From contig CALAXT010000043.1 of NCBI GenBank assembly GCA_937895435.1, positions 38,558 through 102,557 on the forward strand: DNA of 64,000 nucleotides, read 5' to 3'. Made by a program: the position numbers and the translations under genes. The number at the start of each line of letters is the position of its first letter. The stretch's first letter is position 1. The stretch is from an uncultured Paracoccaceae bacterium (GTDB lineage: Bacteria > Pseudomonadota > Alphaproteobacteria > Rhodobacterales > Rhodobacteraceae). Shown in pieces: positions 47,040 through 57,280 of the stretch. Below the pieces are notes generated by a model. The model was not told where the DNA came from. It searched no databases and saw only the letters and a list, made by a program, of their open reading frames with translations.

Positions 47040-49550
47040 ATGAAGCAGCCCCAGGATAGCCCAACACCCACGCTGCCACTTGGCGCGGCCACGGCGCGGC
47101 GCATGTTGCGGCTGACTGCTGCGGGGATGGTGGTTGAACGGGTGTTGCGGGCGTTTTGGCCGCTGTGGTCTTGGGTGCTTTTTGTGTTGGCCCTGCTGGC
47201 TTTGGGGCTGTTTGATCACGCGGATGTGGTTCTTGCGCGGCTTGGCATGGGGTTGGGTGGCGCAGGGGGTGTTTGGGCGCTGATCTATGGGGTGCGGCGC
47301 TTTCGCTGGCCGTCTGATCACGATGCGCGCACCCGGTTGGATGACACATTGCCCGGCCGTCCTTTGGCGGCGATCTCTGACCGCCCGGTCATAGGCGCAG
47401 ATGATCGGGCATCTTTGGCGCTTTGGCAGGTGCATCAGGCCCGCATGGTGGCCAAACTGGCCCATGCGCGGGTGCCACGCGCTGATCTGCGGCTGGCACG
47501 GTACGATCTGTTTGGGCTGCGGTATGTCGCGCTGATTTTATTTTGTATGTCGCTGGGATTTGGGTCTGTCTGGAAGATATCTGAGGCCAGCCACATGCTA
47601 CAAGGTGGCGCGACCAGCGCCGCCCTTGGCACCCCCACATGGGAAGGTTGGGCCGAGCCACCCACCTATACTGGAAAACCAGCGCTTTATTTGAACGCGC
47701 AGCCCGGTGATACGCCCTTGATCCTGCCGCAGGGCAGCCGGGTCACTCTGCGTTTTTATGGCACGATGGGTGCGTTACGTGTGACTGAAACGGTGTCGGG
47801 CCAGGGTGGTGTTGGGGAAACCCGCACAAATGATAGGGCCGAAGGGGATGCCGGCGCAGCAACCCACAGCTTTGACGTGGCGCATTCGGGTGATTTGCGC
47901 ATTGATGGCCCGGGTGGGCGGCGCTGGCCGTTACACGTAACGCCCGACAGCCCGCCCCAGATCACGGCCCTTGACCCCCGCGCAGCCCAAGGCCAGCTGA
48001 TTGTTCCCTTTGAGGTGCAAGATGATTACGGCGTGGTATCGGCCAACGCTGAAATCCTGTTGGATTTGCCCCGTGTGGAACGCCGCTACGGTCTGCGCAT
48101 CGCCCCAGATCCACGCACGCCGCTGCAGCTGACCCTGCCGCTGCCTGTGACCGGCAGCCGCAGCAATTTCATGGAAACGTTGACAGAAGATCTGTCGCAG
48201 CATCCATTTGCCAACCTGCCAGTGACGCTACGATTGCAAGCCCGTGATGGCATGGGCCAACATGGCTATGCGCCCCCCATAGCGCTGACGCTTGCCGCGC
48301 GGCAGTTTTTTAACCCGCTTGCCGCCAGCCTGATCGAAATGCGCCGTGATTTGCTGTGGTCGGTGGGGAATGCCGGTCGCGTCGCACAGATTTTACGCGC
48401 AATCACCGTTGACCCTGAAGACGTCATTGAAAATGAACAGGCATTCTTGATGTTGGGTGTTGCTCAAGACCGGCTGCAAATTGGCCTGGAAAACGGCACC
48501 CCCTCGCATGATCTGTCGCCTGTGCTGCGCGATGAAATCGCTGCCGCCCTGTGGGATATCGCCATTTTGTTGGAAGAGGGTGATTTGGCCGATGCGCAGG
48601 CCCGTCTGCGCCGCGCCCAAGAGCAGGTGGCCCAAGCCATTCGCAACGGTGCCAGCCCACAAGACATTGCCCGCCTGATGGCCGAGCTGGACGCCGCGAT
48701 GCAAAACTATCTGCAAGCCCTGGCCGATCAATCTGACCCCGCTGATGGCCAAGACACCGCGCAAAACGATCGTGCGGGCCAGCAGATCACCCAAGATCAG
48801 ATCAGCCAAATGATGGCGCGTCTGCAATCACTGATCGAAGAAGGCCGGATGTCCGAGGCCGCGGATCTGTTGGATCAGATCAACCGGATGATGGAAAATA
48901 TGCGTGTGACCCAAGGGGCAGGGGGCAGCCAAACGCAGGGTCGCCAATCTTTGCGCGATTTGTCGCAGACGCTGCGCGATCAGCAGGGTCTGGCCGATGA
49001 TGCGTTTCGCAGCCTGCAAGACCAACCCGGCCAACCGGGCGAAAATGGCCCACCAAATTTAGAGGATCTTGGCAACCGTCAGGGTGCTCTGCGCCAACAA
49101 TTGGGCCAGCAAAGCCGTCAATTGCCCGGTTCCGATACCGCCCAAGGCCAAGCCGGGCTGCGCCAATTGCAGCAGGCTGACCGCGCCATGCGCGAGGCTG
49201 AGCGGGCTTTGCGCAATGGCGATATCGGCCAAGCAATTGATCAACAGGCGCAAGCTTTAGGGGCCTTGCGCCAAGGGCTGCGCGATCTGGGGGATGCCAT
49301 GGCGTCTGACGCGCGTGATCTTGCCGTTAACCCGCAGATTGGCCAATCAGGTGCCCCCAACAGCCAAGACCCGCTGGGCCGCAGGTTTGGCGCCGAAGGC
49401 CAAGGGGCCACCGGCCAAGAGATGCTGCAAGGCGAAGATGCCCGTCGCCAAGCCCGCGAATTGCTTGAGGATTTGCGCAACCGCGCAGGCGACCAAACCC
49501 GCCCAGACCAAGAACGTGATTACCTGTTGCGCCTGCTTGATCAGTTCTGA
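47040..49550 (+). CDS. DUF4175-domain (TIGR02302-type) membrane protein
   Basis: An 836-residue protein typical of alphaproteobacteria, function unknown. Two N-terminal membrane helices (about 40-80) and one near 165-180 are followed by a large soluble part. Residues 440-830 are rich in Gln and form long helices (EEGDLADAQARLRRAQEQVA), with low-complexity Gln/Gly/Pro segments and a conserved end DQERDYLLRLLDQF. It lies downstream of lysA, its usual neighbour, and converges with the zinc-ribbon gene. Confidence 0.88.
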   Translation: MKQPQDSPTPTLPLGAATARRMLRLTAAGMVVERVLRAFWPLWSWVLFVLALLALGLFDHADVVLARLGMGLGGAGGVWALIYGVRRFRWPSDHDARTRLDDTLPGRPLAAISDRPVIGADDRASLALWQVHQARMVAKLAHARVPRADLRLARYDLFGLRYVALILFCMSLGFGSVWKISEASHMLQGGATSAALGTPTWEGWAEPPTYTGKPALYLNAQPGDTPLILPQGSRVTLRFYGTMGALRVTETVSGQGGVGETRTNDRAEGDAGAATHSFDVAHSGDLRIDGPGGRRWPLHVTPDSPPQITALDPRAAQGQLIVPFEVQDDYGVVSANAEILLDLPRVERRYGLRIAPDPRTPLQLTLPLPVTGSRSNFMETLTEDLSQHPFANLPVTLRLQARDGMGQHGYAPPIALTLAARQFFNPLAASLIEMRRDLLWSVGNAGRVAQILRAITVDPEDVIENEQAFLMLGVAQDRLQIGLENGTPSHDLSPVLRDEIAAALWDIAILLEEGDLADAQARLRRAQEQVAQAIRNGASPQDIARLMAELDAAMQNYLQALADQSDPADGQDTAQNDRAGQQITQDQISQMMARLQSLIEEGRMSEAADLLDQINRMMENMRVTQGAGGSQTQGRQSLRDLSQTLRDQQGLADDAFRSLQDQPGQPGENGPPNLEDLGNRQGALRQQLGQQSRQLPGSDTAQGQAGLRQLQQADRAMREAERALRNGDIGQAIDQQAQALGALRQGLRDLGDAMASDARDLAVNPQIGQSGAPNSQDPLGRRFGAEGQGATGQEMLQGEDARRQARELLEDLRNRAGDQTRPDQERDYLLRLLDQF

Positions 49551-49571
49551 TCACAGCGGCTGTGCGTTTGC

Positions 49572-50411
49572 CTAGCCGGCTGGGCCGAATACCAGCGCCA
49601 GCCCAAATGCCAACTGAGCGTTTAACCAAACCCGCCCGGCGTCAACGGCTGTTACATATGTATCAAGTGGCGCGGCCAGGCTGGGAAACTGCCCGCCGAT
49701 AGCCTCACCAAAGAGATAAACCACCAGCAAAGCGGCACCGATCCCCAGCATTAGGCCAAACCCCAAGCCCTCACCCTTTGCGGGCATTCTGGGCGCGGTA
49801 TGTTCAAGGATGTCAGCGTTTTCTGAGGGTGTCAAAACGGGCGTGGGTGCTGTGGCCGCGGTGTCGCGGCCGGGGTCAGCCTCGGACCGCAGGGTTTTGG
49901 CGATTTCGGCCGCATCGGGCAATATATCGCGCCGATCGGGCGTAAAGACGGCCACGGTTTGCACGGTGTCTGCGGCGACATCATCTATGCTGCGGGGGGA
50001 TGCAGCGCTGCGCCCTGTCGTCTTTTGCGACAGATCTTGCGGGGTGGCATCTTCCCATTCCAGTGCAGGGGTCAGATCTGTTGTGGCGCTCTCGGGGTTG
50101 GTGATTTCTGGGGCCATCGTGCCAAGATCGGCACTTTCAGTTGCAGCATCGGCCAGACGGGCCTCAGCCTCATGCTGGGCTTCGGCGCGCAGTAGATCGC
50201 GCAAAGCGCCATCCATCTCGGGCAGTTTGATATCGTCTGCCTCGGGGGCGGCGGCGGCTTTGGCACGGCGGGCAAACGCCAGTTCTGCTGGGTCTGGCGC
50301 TTCAAACCAGATATGGTTGCACAGCGAACATTGCACATCGCGCCCCTCTGGTGGCAATGCGGTTGGGTCAAGTTCATACTGCGCCTGACAGTTTTGGCAT
50401 GTGATGCGCAT
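49572..50411 (-). CDS. MJ0042-type zinc-ribbon membrane protein
   Basis: A 279-residue protein beginning MRITCQNCQAQYELDPTALP, an MJ0042 zinc ribbon with four cysteines (C-x2-C ... C-x2-C, the second pair in VQCSLCNHIW). An acidic low-complexity region follows, then one membrane helix at about 217-240 (GLGFGLMLGIGAALLVVYLF). The role is unknown. It is divergent from ftsE, an arrangement common in Rhodobacteraceae. The frame is open upstream but the zinc ribbon marks the start. Confidence 0.85.
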   Translation of the reverse strand: MRITCQNCQAQYELDPTALPPEGRDVQCSLCNHIWFEAPDPAELAFARRAKAAAAPEADDIKLPEMDGALRDLLRAEAQHEAEARLADAATESADLGTMAPEITNPESATTDLTPALEWEDATPQDLSQKTTGRSAASPRSIDDVAADTVQTVAVFTPDRRDILPDAAEIAKTLRSEADPGRDTAATAPTPVLTPSENADILEHTAPRMPAKGEGLGFGLMLGIGAALLVVYLFGEAIGGQFPSLAAPLDTYVTAVDAGRVWLNAQLAFGLALVFGPAG

Positions 50412-50570
50412 GTTTGGATCCAGTTCGGGCGGGCGATGCCAAGGTTTATGCTTTGCTTCTAGCAAGGGCCGCCATTTTATCAAAGCCCCCACAACATGTA
50501 TCATTGAAACCCGCGCCCCGGTCAGCGACAAGGGGCAAAAGGGCAAACGCCCCAGCAGGAGATCGCGCAC

Positions 50571-51248
50571 GTGATCACATTTAACGAAGCAGCTTATAGC
50601 TATGGCGGGGGTGAGCTGCTGGCAGATATGTCGTTTCGGCTGCTGCCGGGGTCCTTTCATTTTTTGACTGGTCCATCGGGTTCAGGCAAAACGACCTTGT
50701 TGAAATTGTGTTACGGGGCCTTGTTGCCCACGGCTGGCAGCGTGGCTGTGTTTGACAATGACACCCGACTTTTGGACCGTGACGCGATTGCCAAAACCCG
50801 CCAACGCATTGGGGTTGTGCACCAAGATTGCCAGTTTCTGGATCATTTGACACTGGCCGAAAACGTCGCCCTGCCGCTCAGTGTTTCCGGGCGCAATATG
50901 GCGGAAGAATTGGCCAATGTGGCTGATCTTGTGTCATGGGTTGGGCTGTCGGGGCAGCAATTTTCGCGCCCCCCCGCGCTGTCGGGCGGCGAGCGGCAGC
51001 GGGCAGCGCTGGCCCGCGCATTGATCTTGTCGCCTGATGTGATCTTGGCTGATGAGCCGACGGGAAATGTTGATTGGGAAATGTCGCTGCGATTGCTGCG
51101 ATTGTTGGTTGAGCTGAATAAGATGGGTAAGACCATCGTCATTGCGACCCATGATCTGAACTTGATCCGCACGGTCAAATCGCAAGTGCCCACGCGCGTG
51201 CTGCGGATAGCCAAGCGGCGGGTGCAACTGGCAGGGGCGGACCTATGA
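50571..51248 (+). CDS. ftsE: cell division ATP-binding protein FtsE
   Basis: FtsE is the ATPase of the FtsEX complex, which controls cell-wall hydrolases at the division site. The 225-residue ABC protein has Walker A GPSGSGKTT (39-47 or so), signature LSGGERQRAALARA and Walker B VILADEPTGN. Start is GTG with AGGAGA about eight bases upstream. The ftsX ATG overlaps its end. Confidence 0.95.
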   Translation: MITFNEAAYSYGGGELLADMSFRLLPGSFHFLTGPSGSGKTTLLKLCYGALLPTAGSVAVFDNDTRLLDRDAIAKTRQRIGVVHQDCQFLDHLTLAENVALPLSVSGRNMAEELANVADLVSWVGLSGQQFSRPPALSGGERQRAALARALILSPDVILADEPTGNVDWEMSLRLLRLLVELNKMGKTIVIATHDLNLIRTVKSQVPTRVLRIAKRRVQLAGADL

Positions 51249-52153
51249 CACCACGTTTAGGATTGGTGCTGGGCGCGCTGCGCGCCGATCAACAGGCAGA
51301 CCGTGTGGTGCCACCCTCAGGGTTCACGGCACAACTGACCAGCTTTACAGCCGGGGCCATGGCATTTTTGGCGGTGTTTGCGCTGGCATTGTCGCTGGCG
51401 TCTGGCCGCTTGGCCGAGCGGTGGGAGGCCACATTGAAAGATACCGCCACCATCCGGATTTCCGCATCTGATGATCAGATTGCAGTGCAAACTGCTGCAG
51501 TTCTGGCTGTGCTTGAGACCACACCCGGTATCGCAAGCGCCCGCGCCCTGAGCATGGATGAGCAGCGGGCGCTGTTGGCACCATGGTTTGGCCCAGATCT
51601 GCCGCTGGACGCGCTGCCCTTGCCCCAGTTGATTGAGTTGACTGAAACCCCCCTTGGCGATTTGGACACCGAAGGTTTGCGGTTGCGCCTGGCGGCCGAG
51701 GCCCCCGGCGCGGTTCTTGATGACCACACCCGCTGGCGCGAGCCTCTGGTACGGGCGGCTGATCGGTTGCGGCTGTTGGGTCTGGCCTCAATTGTGCTGA
51801 TTTTGGGGGCGATGGCGGCGATGATCACGCTGGCCACGCAGGCAGCGCTGGCGGCCAATGCCCAAGTGATTGAGGTATTGCGATTGGTGGGCGCACAAGA
51901 TAGCTATATTGCGCGGGCCTTTGTGCGCCGCTTTAGCCTGCGCGCGTTGATTGGCGCGGCGGCTGGCACGAGCTTGGGTCTTTTGGCGGTTACGCTCTTG
52001 CCCGGCGTTGAGCCGGCGGGGGCGTTCTTGACCGGGTTGGGGTTTCAGGGGGTTACATGGCTTTGGCCACTGATGATCCCACCGTTATCGGCCGTGGTTG
52101 CTTTTGGTGCGACGCGTGCCGCCACTCTGCACGCACTTGGGAGGTTAAGCTGA
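51245..52153 (+). CDS. ftsX: cell division permease-like protein FtsX
   Basis: FtsX is the membrane partner of FtsE. The 302-residue protein has four membrane helices, one at about 32-52 and three in the C-terminal half, with an extracytoplasmic domain between, and VIEVLRLVGAQDSYIARAFVRR before the third helix, a family signature. ATGA overlap with ftsE; plsC overlaps its stop. Confidence 0.93.
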   Translation: MTPRLGLVLGALRADQQADRVVPPSGFTAQLTSFTAGAMAFLAVFALALSLASGRLAERWEATLKDTATIRISASDDQIAVQTAAVLAVLETTPGIASARALSMDEQRALLAPWFGPDLPLDALPLPQLIELTETPLGDLDTEGLRLRLAAEAPGAVLDDHTRWREPLVRAADRLRLLGLASIVLILGAMAAMITLATQAALAANAQVIEVLRLVGAQDSYIARAFVRRFSLRALIGAAAGTSLGLLAVTLLPGVEPAGAFLTGLGFQGVTWLWPLMIPPLSAVVAFGATRAATLHALGRLS

Positions 52154-52896
52154 TGCGATATGCCCTGCAATGGATTCGCTCGGCGCTGTTTGTGGTGCAG
52201 ATGTATGTGATGCTGGCCGTGATTGCGCTGGCCTTTGCGCCATGGGCGCTGGTGGAAAAGCGCGGTGCCCGGGCGGCAGCGCGGTTTTATTGTTATTGGG
52301 TGCGTTGGACGGCAGCCTGGATGGTGGGCCTGCGTTCAGAAATTCGTGGCACAGTGCCCACGGGGGCTGTTCTTGTCGCGTCAAAACACCAAAGCTTCTT
52401 TGACATCATCTTGATTATGAGCGCGCTTGATCGTCCGCGTTTCATCATGAAAAAAGAGCTGAAATGGATGCCGTTTTTCGGTTGGTATGCGCTGCGGGTG
52501 GGCTGTGTGCCGGTTGATCGTGCCAAACGTGGGGCAGCGATCGCGAAGATGGTAGAGGATGTCACCAAAAGCGCTGATGATCGTGGCCAGCTGATTATCT
52601 ACCCCCAAGGCACTCGGGTCGCGGCTGGCGTGAAACAGGATTATAAGGTTGGCGCGGGCATTCTTTATGCCCAGTTGGGTCAGGCCTGCGTACCCGCCGC
52701 TACGAATGTTGGGGTGTTTTGGCCCCGGCATGGGGTTTACCGCAAACCCGGGCTGGCGGTGATGGAGTTTTTGCCCCCCATCCCACCTGGCTTGCCGCTG
52801 AAGGTCTTTATGAAAGACATCGCCCCGGCAATTGAAGATGCGTCAGACAGATTGATGCGCGAGGCAGGATTTGTCCTGCCAGACACCAATCCCTGA
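52153..52896 (+). CDS. plsC: 1-acyl-sn-glycerol-3-phosphate acyltransferase
   Basis: PlsC-type enzymes acylate lysophosphatidate to phosphatidate in the inner membrane. The 247-residue protein has an N-terminal membrane helix, the acyltransferase motif SKHQSFFD (HX4D), then RFIMKKELKWMPFFGW and IIYPQGTR (variant of FPEGTR). The ATG overlaps the ftsX stop (TGATG). It converges with accA. Confidence 0.93.
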   Translation: MRYALQWIRSALFVVQMYVMLAVIALAFAPWALVEKRGARAAARFYCYWVRWTAAWMVGLRSEIRGTVPTGAVLVASKHQSFFDIILIMSALDRPRFIMKKELKWMPFFGWYALRVGCVPVDRAKRGAAIAKMVEDVTKSADDRGQLIIYPQGTRVAAGVKQDYKVGAGILYAQLGQACVPAATNVGVFWPRHGVYRKPGLAVMEFLPPIPPGLPLKVFMKDIAPAIEDASDRLMREAGFVLPDTNP

Positions 52897-52935
52897 CATC
52901 TGCTGGCCCTTATTCTGTCGTGGCTTTGGGGTGCC

Positions 52936-53895
52936 TTAGGCGGCGATGCCCTTGGCGCCCATTGTCAGGAACTTCTGTCGACGATCGCGCACCAGTGCGT
53001 CGGGTTTTTTGCCAACAAGCCCTGACAGCATCGATTCAATCGCGCGACCAACGGCGGCAATCGTGGCTTTGCGGTCACGCTGTGCGCCACCCAGTGGTTC
53101 TTCGATCACCTGATCGGCCACGCCCAAACGCAGCAGATCTTGGGCCGTCAGGCGCAGCGCTTCGGCAGCTTCGCGCATCTTGTCGGAATCTTTCCACAAA
53201 ATACTGGCGCACCCTTCGGGGCTGATGACCGAATAAACAGAATGCTCCAGCATGGCCAAACGGTTGCCCGTGGCAAAGGCCACAGCCCCGCCAGAGCCAC
53301 CCTCGCCAATAATAACCGAAACCAGCGGCACGCCGATTTCCAGACATTTCATGGTTGAGCGCGCGATGGCTTCGGCTTGGCCGCGTTCTTCTGCGCCTTT
53401 GCCGGGATAGGCGCCGGGTGTGTCGATTAATGTGATAACAGGCAAACCAAAACGATGCGCCATATCCATCAGTCGGATCGCCTTGCGATAGCCCTCGGGG
53501 CGCGCCATGCCGAAATTGCGTTCAATCCGGGTCTTTGTGTCATGGCCCTTTTCATGGCCAATCACCATGACGGGGCGGTCGTTAAATCGGGCCAAGCCCC
53601 CCATCACGGCGTGATCATCGGCAAAGTTTCGGTCGCCGGCGAGGGGCGTAAATTCGGTAAAAAGTGCCTCAATATAATCTTTGCAATGTGGGCGGTCGGG
53701 ATGACGGGCCACCTGACATTTGCGCCAAGGGGTCAGGGTTTTGTACAGATCTTTCAGCAAAGCTTCCGCCTTGCGGTCCAGCGCCTCGACCTCTTTGGTG
53801 ATATCCATTTCGCTGTTTGACCGCGCAAGCGCACGCAGTTCTTCAGCTTTTCCTTCAATTTCGGCCAATGGCCGTTCGAATTCCAGATAGTTCAT
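52936..53895 (-). CDS. accA: acetyl-CoA carboxylase, carboxyltransferase alpha subunit
   Basis: AccA, with AccD, transfers carboxyl from biotin to acetyl-CoA, starting fatty-acid synthesis. The 319-residue protein has [16 protein letters not shown] at the start, [33 protein letters not shown] and IGEGGSGGA, all characteristic. ATG 53895 was chosen; a TTG one codon earlier is open. Confidence 0.97.
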   Translation of the reverse strand: MNYLEFERPLAEIEGKAEELRALARSNSEMDITKEVEALDRKAEALLKDLYKTLTPWRKCQVARHPDRPHCKDYIEALFTEFTPLAGDRNFADDHAVMGGLARFNDRPVMVIGHEKGHDTKTRIERNFGMARPEGYRKAIRLMDMAHRFGLPVITLIDTPGAYPGKGAEERGQAEAIARSTMKCLEIGVPLVSVIIGEGGSGGAVAFATGNRLAMLEHSVYSVISPEGCASILWKDSDKMREAAEALRLTAQDLLRLGVADQVIEEPLGGAQRDRKATIAAVGRAIESMLSGLVGKKPDALVRDRRQKFLTMGAKGIAA

Positions 53896-53916
53896 CAAAT
53901 ACTCCGAGCCGCGCTA

Positions 53917-53941
53917 CAGCCTCATATAGGCGCTGAGGCTG
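53917..53941. terminator. hairpin upstream of accA, after the methyltransferase gene
   Basis: CAGCCTCA and TGAGGCTG form an 8-base stem with a 9-base loop. It lies between the ends of trmN-type gene transcription and accA on the minus strand; there is no T-run. Possible terminator or attenuator. Confidence 0.35.
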
Positions 53942-54033
53942 GTGCTTTGCAACCAATCGCACACCGCGGGTGTGGGGTGGCGTAATGGGGTGCGGTGGCC
54001 CTGGTGGATTACGGGGCCCGAGCGTGTCAGGGT

Positions 54034-54810
54034 TCAGGGCTGGTTTGACGCTGTGTGTTCGCCCAAGATCAGGGGCTGGCCTGCGCGCAGCACGGCGCGG
54101 GCTATGGCGGTATGGCTGTCAAAATCGCCCATATGCGCTGCGCCATGGTGCAAAACCAGCGGGGCCAACAGCTGAAACGGCGCGCGGCCACCTTTGCGGA
54201 TTTGAACGATCACCCGGTTGGCCGGGCGGCCTGAGCGCGCGGCCAAGGGCAGCACGCGTATGCTGCCCTGTGCTGCGTGCAATATTTCGGGCAGGCGGTC
54301 GGCTTGTTGGATCAGTGTCAGATAGCCACCGGGGCGCAGGCGGCGCAGCCCGGTTTTGACCCATATGCCCAGCTCCAGCGCCTCGCGTTGGGCGGTTTCG
54401 CGTCCCGAATCGGCGGCAGCTGTACCAGAGGCTTTGGGGAAATAGGGAGGGTTGGCGATGACGTGATCAAAATTTTGGGTGCGCAAATCGGCGGGCATTT
54501 GTGTCAGATCAGCACAGTGGATGGTGCAGGCCACCCCATTGGCCGCCGCATTGCGTTGCGCCAAATCGGCGTAATCGGGCTGTAATTCCACCCCAAAAAG
54601 CTGCAGCCCGGGCACCCTGCGCCCCAAAGACAATAGCGCCACCCCCGCACCGCAGCCCAGTTCCAGCACGCTTTGGCCCGCCTGTGCGGGAACCGTGGCG
54701 GCCAAAAAAACCGGATCGGTTGCGGCACGGTAACCTGCGCGCGGCTGCAAAATACGCAACTTTCCGCCCAGAAAACCATCACATGTCAGCGCATTATCGG
54801 CAAAGCCCAT
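54034..54810 (-). CDS. tRNA1(Val)-A37 N6-methyltransferase-like protein
   Basis: A 258-residue class-I SAM methyltransferase. It has ELGCGAGVALLSLGRRVPG as SAM motif I and VIANPPYF, the NPPY motif of N6-adenine methyltransferases, and resembles TrmN6 (YfiC), which methylates A37 of tRNA(Val). The start overlaps the DUF2007 stop. The tRNA target is inferred from family. Confidence 0.87.
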   Translation of the reverse strand: MGFADNALTCDGFLGGKLRILQPRAGYRAATDPVFLAATVPAQAGQSVLELGCGAGVALLSLGRRVPGLQLFGVELQPDYADLAQRNAAANGVACTIHCADLTQMPADLRTQNFDHVIANPPYFPKASGTAAADSGRETAQREALELGIWVKTGLRRLRPGGYLTLIQQADRLPEILHAAQGSIRVLPLAARSGRPANRVIVQIRKGGRAPFQLLAPLVLHHGAAHMGDFDSHTAIARAVLRAGQPLILGEHTASNQP

Positions 54811-55025
54811 CAGAGACCTGTGACAATTTTATTATCGTTTAGAACCACAATGGCGGCCGCAAAATCATCATCTTGCACCATCACCCGTCGGGGTAGCACC
54901 CCAACCGAGCCTTCAAGCACGCTCATATGGACGTCAAGAACAAAGGTCTCTATACCCTCGCCTTGCAAAAGGGCGCAGGCAAAGGGAATGGTTGTGGCAT
55001 CATTGGTGCGCAAAATTTCCTTCAT
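54810..55025 (-). CDS. DUF2007 small protein
   Basis: A 71-residue protein MKEILRTNDATTIPFACALL ending LNDNKIVTGL, fitting DUF2007 ('putative signal-transducing', GlnB-like fold). Stop and next ATG share a base (TGATG) with the methyltransferase gene. It is divergent from the polyprenyl synthase gene, a common Rhodobacteraceae arrangement. Function unknown. Confidence 0.8.
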   Translation of the reverse strand: MKEILRTNDATTIPFACALLQGEGIETFVLDVHMSVLEGSVGVLPRRVMVQDDDFAAAIVVLNDNKIVTGL

Positions 55026-55100
55026 CTGCCCATTAAAGAACAACCCCCGCGCTTTGTCGAGCAGACGAAGCAGGGCCAGCCAAACACAGGAGTGTGCGCC

Positions 55101-56096
55101 GTGGATCAGATGCACCAAAACCCGCATGACCGGTTGGCCCGGCTGCTGGCATCGGACATGGAGCAGGTCGATCAGGTGATCCGAGCGCGCATGGCGTCAG
55201 AAAATGCGCCGCGCATCCCAGAGGTGACCGCCCATCTGGTGGGCGCCGGCGGCAAGCGGTTGCGCCCGCTGTTGACCTTGGCTGCGGCCCGGCTGTGCGG
55301 CTATCAGGGGGGGTTTCATGTGCATCTGGCGGCGACCGTGGAATTTATTCACACAGCCACGCTGTTGCACGATGATGTGGTGGATGAATCTGAGCAACGT
55401 CGTGGCCGTCCTACGGCGAATTTGCTGTGGGATAACAAATCGAGCGTTTTGGTGGGTGATTATCTTTTTGCGCGCTCGTTTCAGTTGATGGTGGAAACTG
55501 GATCACTGCGGGTTTTGGATATTTTGGCGAATGCTTCTGCCACAATCGCCGAGGGTGAAGTGCTGCAACTGACCGCCGCACGCAATTTGGCGACGGATGA
55601 GTCGGTCTACCTGAAAGTCGTGCGGGGCAAGACGGCAGCGCTTTTTGCGGCGGCCACCGAGGTGGGCGGTGTGATTGCCAATGCCAGCCCGGCTGTTGTG
55701 GCGGCACTGGCCGCTTATGGGGATGCCTTGGGTGTCAGCTTTCAGATCGCCGATGACCTGCTGGATTATGAGGGTAACGCCACACAAACTGGCAAGAATG
55801 TTGGCGATGATTTCCGTGAAGGCAAGCTGACGCTGCCCCTGATCAAAGCCATCGCGCAGGCTGATGCGTCTGAGCGTGCGTTTTGGCAGCGTGTCATCGA
55901 AAGCGGCGACCAGAAGCCGGGCGATTTAGAGCAGGCGCTGGAAATTTTGGCCCGCCATGGCGCCTTGCAGGCGACCCGTGCCGATGCTCTGCATTGGGCT
56001 GGCGTTGCCAGAAGCGCTCTGGATGCATTGCCCGATACCGATCTGCGCGCGCTTTTGGGTGAGCTGTCTGATTACGTTGTGGCCCGGCTGGTTTAG
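55101..56096 (+). CDS. polyprenyl (likely decaprenyl) diphosphate synthase
   Basis: Long-chain trans-prenyl synthase making the ubiquinone side chain. The 331-residue protein has the two Asp-rich motifs LLHDDVVDES (DDVVD at 91-95) and IADDLLDYEG, and GGKRLRPLL. Rhodobacteraceae use ubiquinone-10, hence decaprenyl is likely. The GTG start has AGGAG; an ATG three codons on is the alternative. The end overlaps the opposite aminotransferase by four bases. Confidence 0.93.
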   Translation: MDQMHQNPHDRLARLLASDMEQVDQVIRARMASENAPRIPEVTAHLVGAGGKRLRPLLTLAAARLCGYQGGFHVHLAATVEFIHTATLLHDDVVDESEQRRGRPTANLLWDNKSSVLVGDYLFARSFQLMVETGSLRVLDILANASATIAEGEVLQLTAARNLATDESVYLKVVRGKTAALFAAATEVGGVIANASPAVVAALAAYGDALGVSFQIADDLLDYEGNATQTGKNVGDDFREGKLTLPLIKAIAQADASERAFWQRVIESGDQKPGDLEQALEILARHGALQATRADALHWAGVARSALDALPDTDLRALLGELSDYVVARLV

Positions 56097-57280
56097 CGCC
56101 CCAACACCCGCGCCACTGCCGCAGCCACCACGGGCACGGTTGCAGCATTTAACCCGGCAATGTTCATGCGGCTGTCACCAATCATGTAAATCGCATGGTC
56201 TTGGCGCAGGGTTTCAACCGCCGCCTCGTCCAACCCCAAGCGCGAAAACATACCGCGATGCTGGGCGATAAAGCCAAACCTGTCCGATCCAGTTTCTGCC
56301 CGCAATGCGTCGGCCAAAGCCATGCGCAGTTTGATCATGCTCAGGCGCACGGCCTCAAGCTCGGCCTGCCAATCGGTGCGCAAGGCCGGATCAGACAGCA
56401 CCATTGTGACCAGACGCGCACCATGGTCGGGTGGAAATGAGAAATTCTGCCGATTCAAATGGGCCAGTGCGCCTTGGGCCAAGCGGCTGGTGGCGGTATC
56501 GGGTGATATGGTAATTAAGATGCCGGTGCGTTCGCGGTAAATGCCAAAATTTTTGGAACAACTTGCCGCAATCATCAGTTCTGGCAGTTGGGCAGCCAGC
56601 AGCTGCGTGGCAGCGCTGTCTTCGGCCAAGCCATCCCCAAACCCCTGATAGGCCAAATCAATCAGTGGCACAGCCCCTTTGCGCTGCAGTAAATCAGCCA
56701 CCGCTTGCCATTCAGGCAGGGTAAGATTGGCCCCCGTCGGATTGTGGCAGCAGCCATGCAGCAGCACCACATCCCCCCCGCGCACCTGTTCCAGATCTGC
56801 CATCATTGCGGCAAAATCGACCGCGCAGCTGTCAGAATCAAAATAGCGATAGTTTGATTGGGCCACGCCAATATGATCGATGATCGACAGATGGTTTGGC
56901 CACGTGGGGTTTGATACCCAAACCCGCGCCAAAGGTGAGGCCATGCGGATCAGTTCCAACGCGTGATGCACCGCACCTGTGCCGCCGGTTGTGGCCGCTG
57001 CCGCCACCCTGTCACGCGGCACAGCATCGCCCAAAATCAGATCTGTCATCACAGCGTGAAAGCCCGGATCACCCGCCAGCGCGGTATAGGTTTTGGTGGT
57101 TTCGGCCATCCACAGCTGCTGCTCGGCTGTTTTCACCGCGCGCATGATCGGTGTCAGCCCTGATGCGTCTTTGTAAACACCGACGCCCAGGTCAATTTTA
57201 TCACGGCGCGGGTCATCGCGAAACATCGCCATCATGCGCACAATCTTATCTTCGGCCTGTGGTTTAAGCGCGTTCAGCAT
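56093..57280 (-). CDS. aromatic amino acid aminotransferase
   Basis: A 395-residue class-I aminotransferase of the AspC/TyrB type. It has Lys243 in ASCSKNFGIYRERTG for pyridoxal phosphate, NPTGANLTLPEWQ and the start MLNALKPQAEDKIVRMM. It converts aromatic amino acids or aspartate to 2-oxo acids; the exact preference is not decidable. The ATG shares a base with the sseA stop. Confidence 0.92.
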   Translation of the reverse strand: MLNALKPQAEDKIVRMMAMFRDDPRRDKIDLGVGVYKDASGLTPIMRAVKTAEQQLWMAETTKTYTALAGDPGFHAVMTDLILGDAVPRDRVAAAATTGGTGAVHHALELIRMASPLARVWVSNPTWPNHLSIIDHIGVAQSNYRYFDSDSCAVDFAAMMADLEQVRGGDVVLLHGCCHNPTGANLTLPEWQAVADLLQRKGAVPLIDLAYQGFGDGLAEDSAATQLLAAQLPELMIAASCSKNFGIYRERTGILITISPDTATSRLAQGALAHLNRQNFSFPPDHGARLVTMVLSDPALRTDWQAELEAVRLSMIKLRMALADALRAETGSDRFGFIAQHRGMFSRLGLDEAAVETLRQDHAIYMIGDSRMNIAGLNAATVPVVAAAVARVLGR